Assembly (NCBI GenBank): GCA_013177805.1
Contig: JABLXU010000031.1
Span: forward strand, 1 to 64,000
Direction: 5' to 3'
DNA length: 64,000 nt
DNA from: Candidatus Omnitrophota bacterium
GTDB taxonomy: Bacteria; Hinthialibacterota; Hinthialibacteria; Hinthialibacterales; Hinthialibacteraceae
Positions 1-10,313 of this stretch are shown one piece after another. A model generated the notes under the pieces. The model was not told the DNA's origin and made no database searches. It worked only from the letters and a program-made list of their open reading frames with translations. Position 1 is the stretch's first letter; every line of letters starts with the position of its first letter. A program made the position numbers and the translations under genes.

Positions 1-1242
1 GACGAAATCCACGCCGCGGAAAAATCCCTGGCCGAGCGCCAACGCCTATTGGAAGAAGACGCGCACCAGTTTCTGGACAAAATGCAAGAACTGCGGGAAA
101 AATTGAAAAAGCAATCTCCTGACCTCGCCCAAAAACTCGAACAATTGCGTCAGGAAGCGTTGGAGCAAGGCCTGCCCAATGAACTCTCTCAGGCCGCCCA
201 ACAATTAGAACAACAAAACACCCAACTCGCCCAGCCGCATCAGCAAAACGCGCGGAGACAACTGCAGTCGCTCTCCGAGCAGTTGCAAGAGAGCATCGCC
301 GCCATGCAAGGCATGAATATGGCCATGAACACCGAGGCCCTCACCGGACTCATGCGGCGGGGATTGTTTCTCTCCACCCAGATGGAATCTCTCACCGAAT
401 CGCCCCTGGGCCAAAGCGAGGGGCTATTGGCCTTGCGCCGGGCGCAGGCCTTTGAACGCGAAGCCGGCCGGATCCTGGCGGGCTGGCGGGATATCGCGCA
501 AACCAATCCCTTCATGAACCGCATGGTCGAAATCCTGTTGCGCCAAAGCGCGGAACGCCTCCAGCGTGCCATCGCCGCGGGTCAGGGAACCAAGTGGGTC
601 GGTCTCCATGAGACCCGGCAATCCATGATCGCCCTCAACCGCGCCATCCACCAAATGATGCTGGATATGCAGAACATGATGCAGCAAATGGCCCAATCCC
701 AAGCCCAGGGCCTGCAACAACAGATGCAGCAACTCATTTCCCAGCAGCAATCCGTCCAGCAAATGCTGCAGCAGCTGCAGCAAATGGGCCAGCAAGGGGA
801 GGAAGCGCTGCGGCAACTCCAGGAAATGGCCCGGCAACAAGCTCAGATCCGCAGGGAAATCGAGAAGATGATGCAGCAATACCGCCACGCCCAGCAACTG
901 CGCAATCAACTGGAGGGCATCTACCAGGAAATGAAGGAAGCCGAAAAACTCCTGGAGGAAGGAATCAACGACCAGCGCATGGACGAAAAGCAGCGGCGCA
1001 TCATGACCCGCATGCTGGAAGCGGGAACCATGCAGGAACAAGACGAATTGGGCGAGGAACGACAGGAAGAAGTTGCCAAGACCGGCCAAGATGCCCAATC
1101 CCCCGAAGGCCCCTTCCCGGTCTCCCTGCCCGATAAAGTCCGGCGCATGGTCGAGCGCCCGCCCGCAGAATCGATCCCCCTGCAATATCAGGAAGCGGTC
1201 AAAAATTATTACATCCGCCTCTCCGAGACATTTGGACGGTAA
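1..1242 (+). CDS. Q/M-rich coiled-coil protein, DUF4175-like C-terminal part (5' partial)
   Basis: The reading frame is open from base 1, so the N-terminus lies outside the window. The 413 visible codons are almost entirely helical, with dense Gln, Met, Glu and Leu. A run near the middle is dominated by MQQ/LQQ repeats, typical of long coiled coils. The last 50 residues change character (LPDKVRRMVERPP, then QEAVKNYYIRLSE) and look like a small folded tail. DUF4175-type proteins have membrane segments followed by such a region, and in other genomes they sit near MoxR/DUF58 genes; a DUF58 gene is present at 44.7 kb here, but not adjacent. No enzymatic motif is visible. The family call is an inference from composition and the tail. 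The gene ends one base before the stop codon of the convergent glycosyltransferase gene. Confidence 0.6.
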   Translation, partial: DEIHAAEKSLAERQRLLEEDAHQFLDKMQELREKLKKQSPDLAQKLEQLRQEALEQGLPNELSQAAQQLEQQNTQLAQPHQQNARRQLQSLSEQLQESIAAMQGMNMAMNTEALTGLMRRGLFLSTQMESLTESPLGQSEGLLALRRAQAFEREAGRILAGWRDIAQTNPFMNRMVEILLRQSAERLQRAIAAGQGTKWVGLHETRQSMIALNRAIHQMMLDMQNMMQQMAQSQAQGLQQQMQQLISQQQSVQQMLQQLQQMGQQGEEALRQLQEMARQQAQIRREIEKMMQQYRHAQQLRNQLEGIYQEMKEAEKLLEEGINDQRMDEKQRRIMTRMLEAGTMQEQDELGEERQEEVAKTGQDAQSPEGPFPVSLPDKVRRMVERPPAESIPLQYQEAVKNYYIRLSETFGR

Positions 1243-2784
1243 TCATTCATAATGTTTTATTTTTGGCCAAATCTCCTGCAACGTGGTTTTCGGCAGGCGG
1301 CAAATAAAGACGGGCAGATCGTTCTCGTAAGGCATCACATATGGATGCACGAAGCGGGCTGCTTCTTGGATTTCTTCAAATTGAGCTTCCAGGTTTTTTT
1401 GATTGACGCCATACGCGATGACCACATTCCCCCGCTTTTCGCCTGGACCCCAAAGGTAGTAACTGTTGTGCGCTGAAATCGCGCGCGGCAAGCCATACGG
1501 TTTCCCCAGCAGGTTGATGGCACCCGCCTGCCCATACATCCCTGTGAAAATCACGCATTCCGCTTTGTCTTCCGGCGGGAGTGAATCATACGCCCGGGCG
1601 ATGGTCTCCACCATTTCCGGCCAGCCATGCCGGTCCGCGAAAAACTGCGGCAGCTTCCCGACGGCTTTGCGCTCGCCGGTCGAAGGGTGGATACCCAACC
1701 ATTCGGCGTAACGGATATAGGTTTCCGTTGGCAAGATGGGAATCGCGAAGGGTGTCATAATCGCTATCCCGACAATGACATACACGCAAACCATTACGCC
1801 GGCGGCGCGCCTGGCCGGCGTCCAGGAGCCGCGAGCGAGTCCTTGTTCCACCGCCACCGCGCCGGGAATCAAGATCAGGCTCAGGGCCGGGGCCGCGTAA
1901 TAGGTCTTGCCTTTTTGCGCGATCATCAACGCTAGCACTACAATGTAAATCCAACTTAGAATTCGGCCGGATTTCCCCGTGGATGTACCAAAACACCATA
2001 CCAGGCCGGCCAAGGCCAGGGGGAGGAGTAAGTAATTCATTTCGAGGAAATGGCCCACGAGGAATTCAAGAGGAGTCAGCGGAAGGTTTTTATAGGTGCT
2101 GGCATTCTGGATAAATTCCAGCGTGGGCCAGCCGTGGGCGATCTGCCAGAGGATATGAGGCAGGAAAATCGTGAACGCGAGGGCCGCCGCGATCCAGATC
2201 CACGATTCCCGCAGCCAGCGGCGTTGCGGTGTCAGCAGAATCCCCACTGCCAGGCCCAGGCCGAAAAAGAAGATCGAGATCTTGTTCATCAACCCGATTC
2301 CCATCAGCAAACCGAAAAGTATCCAATCCCTCGGCCGGCCATGGTGAATGATCAACATCAAAAGATAAGCCCCCAACAGCCAGAATAATTGGTCGAAGGC
2401 GTTCATGGAATAATATCCGTGCACGGCAGTAAACACGGGAACCGCGAACACCGCCAGCGCCGCCAGAATCTGCGCGAACCGTCCGCCTCCCAGCTCCCGC
2501 GCCAGCCGCCCGGCGAAAAAGACCATTGCGGATCCGGCCAGCGCGGCGGGAATCCGCAACGCGAATACACTATCGCCCAGCAGAAACCGGGTGGCTGCCG
2601 CGATCACCGCCACCAGCGGCGGATGATCCACGTAGCCCCAGTCCAGGCGTTCCCCGCACGCGAGATAGTAAAACTCGTCGATGAAATACCCGTCGCGCAG
2701 GTTCACCCAACAATGAAGCAACATTTTAACGATCGCTAAGAGCAACAAAGGTATGTCATCTGGGGGAAGCCGGGAGCAACGCAT
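1243..2784 (-). CDS. GT39 (ArnT/PMT-like) integral membrane glycosyltransferase
   Basis: A multi-pass membrane protein of about 513 residues. The first extracytoplasmic loop carries the GT39 signature (DGYFIDEFYYLACGERLDWG followed by YVDHPPL), where the acidic residue and the DHPP motif bind the lipid-phosphate sugar donor. About ten hydrophobic segments follow, then a C-terminal soluble domain. Members transfer sugars from polyprenyl-phosphate donors to lipid or protein acceptors on the outer face of the inner membrane; the acceptor cannot be read here. The frame extends upstream to 2925, but those extra residues are not family-like. I chose the ATG at 2784, preceded by a weak AGG, leaving TM1 (LPPDDIPLLLLAIVKMLLHC) at the N-terminus. 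It is convergent with the upstream coiled-coil gene with no gap. Confidence 0.85.
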   Translation of the reverse strand: MRCSRLPPDDIPLLLLAIVKMLLHCWVNLRDGYFIDEFYYLACGERLDWGYVDHPPLVAVIAAATRFLLGDSVFALRIPAALAGSAMVFFAGRLARELGGGRFAQILAALAVFAVPVFTAVHGYYSMNAFDQLFWLLGAYLLMLIIHHGRPRDWILFGLLMGIGLMNKISIFFFGLGLAVGILLTPQRRWLRESWIWIAAALAFTIFLPHILWQIAHGWPTLEFIQNASTYKNLPLTPLEFLVGHFLEMNYLLLPLALAGLVWCFGTSTGKSGRILSWIYIVVLALMIAQKGKTYYAAPALSLILIPGAVAVEQGLARGSWTPARRAAGVMVCVYVIVGIAIMTPFAIPILPTETYIRYAEWLGIHPSTGERKAVGKLPQFFADRHGWPEMVETIARAYDSLPPEDKAECVIFTGMYGQAGAINLLGKPYGLPRAISAHNSYYLWGPGEKRGNVVIAYGVNQKNLEAQFEEIQEAARFVHPYVMPYENDLPVFICRLPKTTLQEIWPKIKHYE

Positions 2785-3002
2785 GAGGAAGACCTGAATT
2801 AGCAAGGGATGTGGAAAACGAATGAGAACCATTAAACCGTGCCGGCCCGCCGAAATAAAGTGCTCTTCCAAGGCGTCAACTATGTGGACTGCGCAGGACT
2901 TAGGATTGTACCTTAGGCGATTCAATCTGAAAAAACGGTGTTTCTATATACCTACTCAATCCCGGGCGGGCGTCACACTTTCTCCGGAAATCGACTTGAG
3001 TT

Positions 3003-3008
3003 TATAAT
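3003..3008 (+). promoter_or_regulatory. Candidate -10 box (TATAAT)
   Basis: A perfect TATAAT lies 44 bases before the start codon of the secreted protein gene at 3052. No convincing -35 hexamer is at 16-18 bases upstream, so this is only a candidate. Confidence 0.3.
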
Positions 3009-3051
3009 GGGATTTGAACCAAATTCCATACCACACACGAAGGAGTGGAAT

Positions 3052-3747
3052 ATGACACGGTCAGGATGGCTGATGGTATTCATCCTAGGATCGGTGATTC
3101 TGGCGGCGGGACAGGAAGAACCGTCCTTAGAGAAAGTCCTGGGGGATCTGGGAATCCATGTGACGCCGGATGACGAAATCAAGGCCAGCGGGCCGTTGCA
3201 GGGATGGTTTATCAAAACGCAGACTCCCGCCGAGATCGTGCTCGTGGCCAAGTATTCGTTTGCCAAGGAAGAAACGGTTTCCCATGTCCGGGTGGGATAT
3301 TACATTTCCACCAGTCCGCTGAAGACCTATCTGTTATTTGAATGCGGCCCGGACGCGGGAGACAGCCATAACATTCTGGGGCTTCCCACCACTCCCAAAG
3401 TGAAACACTGGTTCGATCCCGGGAAAGCCCCGTTCGGCTTCTATGTGCAGAGCGCCAATTTCAATCCGTCCTTCACGCCGGAGGGGGAAACGGTTTTTAC
3501 GAGCGATGCCCTCAACCAGCGGATCGAGCGGTTCGGAGATGATCATCACAAAGTTAAAATATTCCCCTATCGAACCCAGTATGGGGTAACGCCGGACTGG
3601 TTCGTGCTATGCTGGGAATTTTCCACGAACAACGATTACCAGGATCTGATCACCGTGGTGCGGGGAGTGCAACCGGTCGTGCCGCCTCAGCCGGAAGATT
3701 TAGTTGCGAAACCCCTGGAAGATTTGCTGGCGGCGCCGATGGAATGA
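3052..3747 (+). CDS. Secreted protein of unknown function
   Basis: 231 residues, starting at an ATG with AGGAG seven bases upstream (3041-3045). An open frame reaches back to 2938 but lacks a ribosome-binding site. The N-terminus is a classical Sec signal peptide (MTRSGWLMVFILGSVILAAG, cleavage near AAG-QEE). The mature part is mixed beta-rich, with SHVRVGYYISTSP and a Pro-rich tail (VVPPQPED) before the C-terminus. I recognise no family. It is followed by a strong terminator, so it is likely a single-gene unit. Confidence 0.75.
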   Translation: MTRSGWLMVFILGSVILAAGQEEPSLEKVLGDLGIHVTPDDEIKASGPLQGWFIKTQTPAEIVLVAKYSFAKEETVSHVRVGYYISTSPLKTYLLFECGPDAGDSHNILGLPTTPKVKHWFDPGKAPFGFYVQSANFNPSFTPEGETVFTSDALNQRIERFGDDHHKVKIFPYRTQYGVTPDWFVLCWEFSTNNDYQDLITVVRGVQPVVPPQPEDLVAKPLEDLLAAPME

Positions 3748-3798
3748 CTCCCGCCTCCCTGCCGGAGCATATCGGGGATAACCGGTACACTCCAAATG

Positions 3799-3830
3799 AA
3801 AAGGGGGCGCTCAAGCGAACGCCCCCTTTT
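3799..3830. terminator. Bidirectional rho-independent terminator
   Basis: A perfect 11-bp stem (AAAAGGGGGCG paired with CGCCCCCTTTT) around a 10-base loop, with A- and T-tracts at both ends. It serves the secreted-protein gene on + and the molybdenum hydroxylase operon on -, whose last stop codon is at 3857. Confidence 0.9.
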
Positions 3831-3856
3831 GGGAATGCCTCTCGATAGACCTATGG

Positions 3857-4828
3857 TCACGCGGCCAGTTTCAAAATCGCCTCTTTTACGAGGGCCTTGG
3901 TCAACGGGATCTTGTACCCGTTGTCGCTGAGGGCCACCGCGCCATCCACCGACGCTTCCGCCGCTTCGGCCGCGAGGGCTTCAGTGATGGCCTTCCCATT
4001 CAGTACTTCTTCAGCTTTCTTCGCCCGCCAGGGACGCGGCGCAACACCGCCGAGGATGATGTTGGCCTTCCGGCAGGTTCCGCCGTCCATCTCCAGCGCG
4101 ACCGCCGCGGCGGATAGCGCCCAATCGAACCCTTCCCGCTGACGGAATTTGACATAGGTGCTTTTCAGGGAATGCGCGGGAATCTCGACCTCGGTGATGA
4201 TCTCATTGGGCTGGAGCTTGTTCTCCCGGGTGAGGATTTCAGTGGGCAGCACGAAGAAATCCTCCAAGGGCATTTCGCGCGGGCCATCCGGACCGGCCAG
4301 ATGCACTTTGGCGTTCAAGGCGATCAGGGCGGGCGCGCAATCGGAAGGATGCACGATGTAGCTAGGGCCTCCGCCGAGAATGGCATTGTAGTAATTGCGG
4401 CCGGAGAGCGCGTAGCAGATCGCCCCGCCTTTTCGTAAGCATGGGAAGAATTCTCCCCGGTAGTACCAACAACGCGGCCGCTGGCACAGGTTGCCCCCCA
4501 GGGTACCGATATTGCGGATCTGAGGCGAGCCCACCACCAACGCGGCTTCGGCGAACGCGGCGTGCGCCTTTTGGAGATCCGGATGGGCGGCGATTTCGGC
4601 CAGCGTGGTGGTCGCGCCGATTTTCGTTGCGTTCCCTTCGATCCGGATGTAATTCAGATCGCCAATTCCCCCGATGCTGACCAGCCGTTCCGGCTCGATG
4701 AGGTGCTCCTTCAACTCGCCGATCAGATCCAATCCTCCGGCGAGCACCTTGGATTCGTTGTATTCATCGCCCAGGAAGGAAACGGCTTCCTGAGCGGATT
4801 TGGCTTGTACGAATTCGAACGGTTTCAT
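3857..4828 (-). CDS. Molybdenum hydroxylase FAD-binding subunit (PaoB/CoxM-like)
   Basis: 323 residues, the usual size for the FAD subunit of xanthine dehydrogenase-family enzymes. It carries electrons from the iron-sulfur subunit to FAD. The PCMH-type FAD signatures are present (KVLAGGLDLIGELK near residue 30 and IGTLGGNLCQ near 112). Directly after the second is a loop with four cysteines (CQRPRCWYY, FPCLRKGGAIC). The same kind of insertion binds an extra [4Fe-4S] cluster in PaoB and in 4-hydroxybenzoyl-CoA reductase beta subunits, so such a cluster is likely here. Third gene of the operon, three bases after the large subunit stop. Confidence 0.92.
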   Translation of the reverse strand: MKPFEFVQAKSAQEAVSFLGDEYNESKVLAGGLDLIGELKEHLIEPERLVSIGGIGDLNYIRIEGNATKIGATTTLAEIAAHPDLQKAHAAFAEAALVVGSPQIRNIGTLGGNLCQRPRCWYYRGEFFPCLRKGGAICYALSGRNYYNAILGGGPSYIVHPSDCAPALIALNAKVHLAGPDGPREMPLEDFFVLPTEILTRENKLQPNEIITEVEIPAHSLKSTYVKFRQREGFDWALSAAAVALEMDGGTCRKANIILGGVAPRPWRAKKAEEVLNGKAITEALAAEAAEASVDGAVALSDNGYKIPLTKALVKEAILKLAA

Positions 4829-4831
4829 GAA

Positions 4832-7084
4832 TCAGCCCTCCTTTTTCTGGAGCGCGGCCAGGATCATGTCGGCGGTGAAGGGAATCCGGCGGACCGGGGT
4901 TCCCAGGGCGTTGGCCACCGCGCAACCGATAGCGGCGGCGGTGGGAATGTATGGAGGTTCGCCCAATCCCTTGGCGCTGGCGTTGTTAATGGGATCGAAA
5001 ACATCCACCATTACCGGTTCGATTTCCGGTGTATCCATGGCGGTGAGGATCTTGTAATCCTCGAGATTGGCGTTGAGCTGGCGGCCGGTCATATTGTCCA
5101 TGATCCGGTCTTCCAGCAAGGCGGAGGTGACGCCTTGGATCACCGCGCCGCACATCTGGCTTTCGGCCTGGGCCTTGGCGATGGTTTTGCCGACGTCCTG
5201 CACGGCCACGATCTTGATGACGCGGACTTTACCGGTTTCGGTATCCACTTCGACTTCGGCGAACTGGGCGCCGTAAGCCCCCGTGCCGGCTTCGGGCACT
5301 TCGCCGCGGATATGCTCACCCAAGGTGATGATGGTGTCCTTGCGAATGAGGGCGGCCGCCTCTTTCCAGGCCATCTTGCGGCTCGAATCCGACTTGGAGA
5401 AGACGGTTCCATCTTGGCAATCGATGTCGTCCGCCGTGGTTTTCCACTTTTCGGCCACTTTTTCGAAGAGTTTCTGCTTGGCCTTATACACGGCGCTGCG
5501 CACGGCCGGAGCGACAGTAGGCGTTGTAGTGCTGCCACCGCTGGCCGGACCTTTCAGACCCAGGCTGGAATCCCCGATCGAGACTTTGACATGCTCCGGG
5601 CTAATTCCCAATTCCTCCGCCGCCACAATGGCCATCATGGTGCGGTGGCCGGTGCCGAGATCTTGCGAGCAGTTGGCCACTTCCACGCTGCCGTCGGAGA
5701 AGAGCGAGCAGCGCACCACCGCGCCGCCGGGACTCCCCGTTGAGGCCCAAAAAGTCACGGCGCACCCCACGCCGCGGCGGAAGCGGCCGGTTTGCGTGCC
5801 GGGTTTCTGATATTTTTCCTTCCAGCCGAACCGCTCCGCGCCGAGTTTGAGTTCATACGGCACGGCTTTGTATAAACTGCCGGAAACATTCTTGGCGCGC
5901 AATTCATAAGGATCCATGTCAAGTTTTTTGGCCAATTCATCCAAGGCCATCTCGATGCCGAAAGAGCCTTGGGGACGTCCGGGAGCGCGGAAGGCGCGGG
6001 CATTGCCCGCGTTGATATAGACGTTTTGTTCCTCGACCTTGATGTTGGGGCAGTCGTAGTGCTCGAAGAATGGCACGTTGACGCTCGCCCCGCCCGAGTG
6101 GCCGGGGATATTCAGACATTTTGCGTATATGGCGGTCAAGGTCCCGTCCCGTTTCGCGCCCAGTTTGACATACATCCGGGAGGCGGGTTTGTTGCCGGCC
6201 ATCACGGAGTCTTCATACCGGTTGAGCATCAATTTGACCGGGCGGCCGGTGATCTTGGCCAAGCGGGCGGCCATGATGCCGAATTCCTCGGGTCCGAACT
6301 TGCTGCCGAATCCCCCGCCCATGTGCTGCGTGATGCAGCGGGATTTGGTCTCATCGAGGCCTTCACTGCTGAACGCTTTGGCCATCGCCTGAGCGACCGA
6401 GAGCACCCCTTGGGTGGAATGCCAGACGGTTAATTCGCCGTTATTCCATTCGGCCACGCACCCATGCGTTTCGAGGCAGGAATGCGTCTGGACTTGGGTC
6501 TCATACTCGCCTTCGATGATCACCTCGGCTTCTTGAAAACCCCGGTCGATGTCGCCTTTATCGCGGGACCGGGCTTCGGTGACATTGCCGCCGCTGCGGA
6601 TGGAAGGCGCTGCCTCGCTCATCGCGGATTCATAATCGTACACAAAGGGTAGCTCTTTGTATTCGACCTTGACCTGCCGGGCGGCGTCGCGGGCCTGTTG
6701 AATGGTTTCCGCGGCCACGGCGGCGATCAGCCAGCCGGCATAATTGGCTTTTTGCCCCTCCACGTTTGGGAATTTTTCCACCGCTTTTACCCCGGGCATT
6801 TTCTCGGCCGCGCTGGTATCGACCTTCACGATGCGGGCGTGCGCGTAGGGGCAGGTCACCAGGGCGGCCTCCAGCATATTCGGGCGGTTGATATCGTACG
6901 AGTATTTAGCCCGGCCGGTTACCTTGTCGATGGCATCCAGGCGGGGGATATCTTTCACGCCGGCGATGTCGAAGCCATAGTCCGCTCCCCAGACACCCGG
7001 CTCTCCGGCAGGAACCTCGTATTCGATGGTTTGAGTGTTGCCTTCATACCCTACGAGGGCGGTGACTTTCTTCATTTCGGCCAT
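4832..7084 (-). CDS. Molybdenum hydroxylase large subunit, molybdopterin-binding (PaoC-like aldehyde oxidoreductase)
   Basis: 750 residues, typical for the Mo-cofactor subunit. The N-terminal aldehyde oxidase a/b hammerhead-type domain starts around DAIDKVTGRAKYSYD. Cofactor-binding segments include the QHMGGGFGSKFG stretch and ARAFRAPGRPQGSF. The catalytic glutamate is in the C-terminal motif KGLGEPPYIP (Glu709). The start at 7084 has a strong GGAGGGTG site; the frame is open further to 7171, but that stretch lies inside the upstream gene. The exact substrate (aldehyde, purine or other) cannot be read from sequence. An aldehyde oxidoreductase is favoured because the partner iron-sulfur subunit has a Tat signal, as in PaoA. 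There is no own signal peptide, so export would be as a folded complex. Confidence 0.92.
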   Translation of the reverse strand: MAEMKKVTALVGYEGNTQTIEYEVPAGEPGVWGADYGFDIAGVKDIPRLDAIDKVTGRAKYSYDINRPNMLEAALVTCPYAHARIVKVDTSAAEKMPGVKAVEKFPNVEGQKANYAGWLIAAVAAETIQQARDAARQVKVEYKELPFVYDYESAMSEAAPSIRSGGNVTEARSRDKGDIDRGFQEAEVIIEGEYETQVQTHSCLETHGCVAEWNNGELTVWHSTQGVLSVAQAMAKAFSSEGLDETKSRCITQHMGGGFGSKFGPEEFGIMAARLAKITGRPVKLMLNRYEDSVMAGNKPASRMYVKLGAKRDGTLTAIYAKCLNIPGHSGGASVNVPFFEHYDCPNIKVEEQNVYINAGNARAFRAPGRPQGSFGIEMALDELAKKLDMDPYELRAKNVSGSLYKAVPYELKLGAERFGWKEKYQKPGTQTGRFRRGVGCAVTFWASTGSPGGAVVRCSLFSDGSVEVANCSQDLGTGHRTMMAIVAAEELGISPEHVKVSIGDSSLGLKGPASGGSTTTPTVAPAVRSAVYKAKQKLFEKVAEKWKTTADDIDCQDGTVFSKSDSSRKMAWKEAAALIRKDTIITLGEHIRGEVPEAGTGAYGAQFAEVEVDTETGKVRVIKIVAVQDVGKTIAKAQAESQMCGAVIQGVTSALLEDRIMDNMTGRQLNANLEDYKILTAMDTPEIEPVMVDVFDPINNASAKGLGEPPYIPTAAAIGCAVANALGTPVRRIPFTADMILAALQKKEG

Positions 7085-7088
7085 GGTC

Positions 7089-7724
<636 letters not shown>

Positions 7725-8377
7725 GGGGTTCTCCTTTCATTGATTCCTATCGATAAATTGGCCGTACCATCGTGAGAATGCGGCAAGCACCCCGTTCAAA
7801 ATCCAAAAGGGCGTCTTCCCGGCTCTTGGTCCCATGGGAACCAGCCGGACTATCCTTCAGAATCCATCTGGGTTCCTCCGGAGTTTTGACAATCGGCAAC
7901 GAAAAATTATCTGGCTTGGCAGGATTCCAGCGTACGCGCGGTGAAAAAAAACAGGCAAGTTGGTATTCAACCAGGATGGAGTGAAACGATCTGGCCGTCC
8001 CTGCCGGATATACAAGAGACGTTTTACCGCTTAACGATCGTTTTTTCAAGAGAATTTTTAGGGATGAGAATTCGGGAGTGAGAACCGGATGCCGTGCGCC
8101 AGTCCCTCTCGGGAATTTATTTCTTCCGGAAAGAGTCCCCAAGCCGGGCCAGCGTTCCCTGATCTTCGGGTTCCCTGGTCTTCGGAACGGTAGCAGAAAG
8201 TAGAAAATCCCACTCGAATCCATGACAAGGCTTTTCGGGAAGGCGGAGGAGATGATAGGTGAGAGATAGGTGAAGAAAAACCGCAAATGCGGTTAAACCG
8301 GTTGCATTCGGCCACTTTTTCCATAAACCGGAGGGAAATGATTCAAGACGGTATGCGCGAATCCGGTGGAATCGATA
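7725..8377. other. Gene-free stretch upstream of the aldehyde oxidoreductase operon
   Basis: About 650 bases between the first operon gene and tRNA-Glu. An open frame on - (7747-8286) shows no family-like sequence and no good ribosome-binding site, so I do not call it. The region should contain the operon promoter, but I see no clear sigma70 pair. Confidence 0.4.
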
Positions 8378-8449
8378 CGGCCCCAAGGGGATTCGAACCC
8401 CTGTTTCCAAGATGAGAGCCTGGCGTCCTCACCCCTAGACGATGGGGCC
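8378..8449 (-). tRNA. tRNA-Glu (anticodon CTC)
   Basis: Read on the minus strand, the 7-bp acceptor stem GGCCCCA/TGGGGCC, D-arm (GTC...GAC), anticodon stem CCAGG/CTTGG around loop CTCTCAT, and T-arm (AGGGG TTCGAAT CCCCT) all fold. Loop positions 34-36 give CTC, reading GAG (Glu). The discriminator is G and no CCA is encoded. Confidence 0.95.
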
Positions 8450-8526
8450 TTCCATGCTGGGGAATCGTATCCCGGGACGGATCGAGTGTCAACCGGTCCG
8501 CTTGTTCTTCTAGACGTTTAAAACCC

Positions 8527-8553
8527 GAAGGCCGCCCGGGGCGGGCGGCCTTC
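8527..8553 (-). terminator. Rho-independent terminator of htrA
   Basis: An 11-bp perfect GC-rich stem (GAAGGCCGCCC with GGGCGGCCTTC) and 5-base loop lie 28 bases after the HtrA stop. On the minus strand it is followed by GGGTTTTAAA, a short T-run. Confidence 0.85.
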
Positions 8554-8580
8554 CTTCGGCCGTTGGGAGGGGGAGGGAGT

Positions 8581-10116
8581 TCATTGTCCAGGAGAGGATG
8601 GTTGGGATTCTTCCGGTTCCAAGGTAATCGTCGGGGCGACCCATTTGTCGGGATACCGGCGGTCCGCCCGGTACACATGCAACAGGATGACGCGTTCAGT
8701 CAATTTCTTTTCCTTCATTTCTTTAACGATATCGGCCAAGGCTTTTTCAAACTGGTCCCGGGACGATACTGGATTGTCGTTGATTTCGGTGATCACATCA
8801 TTGATTTGGATATCCACCCGTTGCGCGCTGCTGCCGGGAATGACCCGCGTCACAAGGATCCCTTTCAGTTTTTCGTCATACCCCTTCTCCTTGGCCAGTT
8901 CCGGAGTCAGGGCAGTGACGGTGACGCCGAGGAGTTTTTCGGCATCTGAGCGGATCATGGCCAGGGGATCCTCCTCGGGCCGTTCAGCCAAGACCAGGGA
9001 TTTCGTCATTTTTTTCCCTTTGCGCAGAATGGTCAATTCGACGGTTTCGCCAATAGGCCTGGCGGTGACCATATTAATAAGGTGGCCGTTGTTGAGCACT
9101 TTCTCCCCGTTGAAAAGGATGATCAAGTCGCCTTTCTCGATGCCGGCCTGTTCGGCGGGAGTGCCGGGAATGACTTCGGTGACCAGCGCGCCGTGATTGA
9201 TGCCGTATTCCTGCTTGTACCACTGGGACAGATTGGAGGAATCCAGGTTCTCCAGCATGACGCCGATGTAGGCCCGCTTCACTTTGCCGTATTGCTTCAA
9301 ACTGTCGATGACCGATTTGGCCAAGTTGGAAGGAATGGCAAATCCGATTCCCAGGTTCCCGGGTATGCCGGCGGTTTGGATGGCGTTATTGATGCCGATG
9401 ATCTCACCCCGCAAATTGATCAGGGGGCCTCCGCTGTTCCCAGGATTGATGGCTGCTGTCGTTTGAATGTAGTCCTTGACGTAAAAATCCCGGCCGCCGA
9501 CGGGCACGTCCGAACTGGTGCGGCCTTTGGCGCTAATGATCCCCTGGCTTACCGATTGACTTAATCCGAAGGGGCTGCCGATGGCGAGAACCCAATCGCC
9601 GATTTGCATGGCGTCGGAATCTCCCAGCACGGCATAGGGATACGTGCCATCCTCTTTGAGTTTGATCAAGGCGATGTCCGAACCGGGATCAGTCAGGATT
9701 TGGTTGAGATCCGCCTCGATTTCCCGCCCGTCATCCAGTGTCACGGTCAATTTGTCGGCGTCTTTCACCACGTGGTAGTTGGTCAGCACATGGCCTTCCG
9801 GAGAGATGATCGCCCCTGAACCTTGCCAGTCCCGTTGGGGATCGATTTGCTGGTCGAAAAATCCTTCCGGGAAAAATTGCTTGAACATTTCGGGAATGTT
9901 CTCGATTCCCGGCATTTTGACGGGTTTGGACTTTTTCTCCGCGCTGATGCTGACCACCGCCGGTTTGACTTTGGCGATGGCCGCCCGGAACGCCTCGGAG
10001 AGTTGATCTCCCGGATTGGGGGATTGGGCCCCCACCGGCAGGGATAAAGCCAAGAACAGCGCCAACGACAGGGTAGGCACCCAAAAGCGGACGGCTGAAA
10101 TTCGCTTGCGTATCAT
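8581..10116 (-). CDS. degP: Periplasmic serine endoprotease DegP/HtrA
   Basis: 511 residues starting at 10116 with GGAGG eight bases upstream. The frame is open to 10158 but without a site. A Sec signal peptide ends near PVGAQ-SPN. The trypsin-like domain has the full triad: His115 (TNYHVVKDA), Asp147 (GSDIALIKLK) and Ser228 (INPGNSGGPL). Two PDZ domains follow (around IGVMLENLDSS and LLGVTVTALTP). Family members degrade or refold misfolded envelope proteins. It lies downstream of lon on the same strand with a gap of about 200 bases, so it probably has its own promoter. The gene symbol denotes family; orthology to DegP versus DegQ is not resolved. Confidence 0.95.
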   Translation of the reverse strand: MIRKRISAVRFWVPTLSLALFLALSLPVGAQSPNPGDQLSEAFRAAIAKVKPAVVSISAEKKSKPVKMPGIENIPEMFKQFFPEGFFDQQIDPQRDWQGSGAIISPEGHVLTNYHVVKDADKLTVTLDDGREIEADLNQILTDPGSDIALIKLKEDGTYPYAVLGDSDAMQIGDWVLAIGSPFGLSQSVSQGIISAKGRTSSDVPVGGRDFYVKDYIQTTAAINPGNSGGPLINLRGEIIGINNAIQTAGIPGNLGIGFAIPSNLAKSVIDSLKQYGKVKRAYIGVMLENLDSSNLSQWYKQEYGINHGALVTEVIPGTPAEQAGIEKGDLIILFNGEKVLNNGHLINMVTARPIGETVELTILRKGKKMTKSLVLAERPEEDPLAMIRSDAEKLLGVTVTALTPELAKEKGYDEKLKGILVTRVIPGSSAQRVDIQINDVITEINDNPVSSRDQFEKALADIVKEMKEKKLTERVILLHVYRADRRYPDKWVAPTITLEPEESQPSSPGQ

Positions 10117-10313
10117 GAAAGGAACCTCCATTCCAATTGAACTCGCCACGAATGACAATCCGGTATTTTAATACGAGTTTCGCAGGTAAAACGTAACCAT
10201 AAAACCTGCCGGTTGGTTGTTCCCCGGTTTTGTCTATCCGGGAATCCCGAAATCCCCCGGCGGGTCTTGACTCCGGAAGTCCCGCGGAATGTGCTTTATT
10301 ATTGTACTCCCCA

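Noticed and set aside
424..1185. Long minus-strand frame of 253 codons rich in Leu and His
   Set aside because: It is the complement of the coiled-coil gene; its Leu/His richness simply mirrors CAG-rich coding sequence.
4562..5743. Plus-strand frame of 393 codons across the Mo hydroxylase operon
   Set aside because: Antisense of well-recognised subunits, Gly/His/Asp-rich composition without domain motifs.
7747..8286. Possible 179-residue minus-strand protein upstream of the aldehyde oxidoreductase
   Set aside because: No ribosome-binding site and no familiar sequence; composition is not protein-like.
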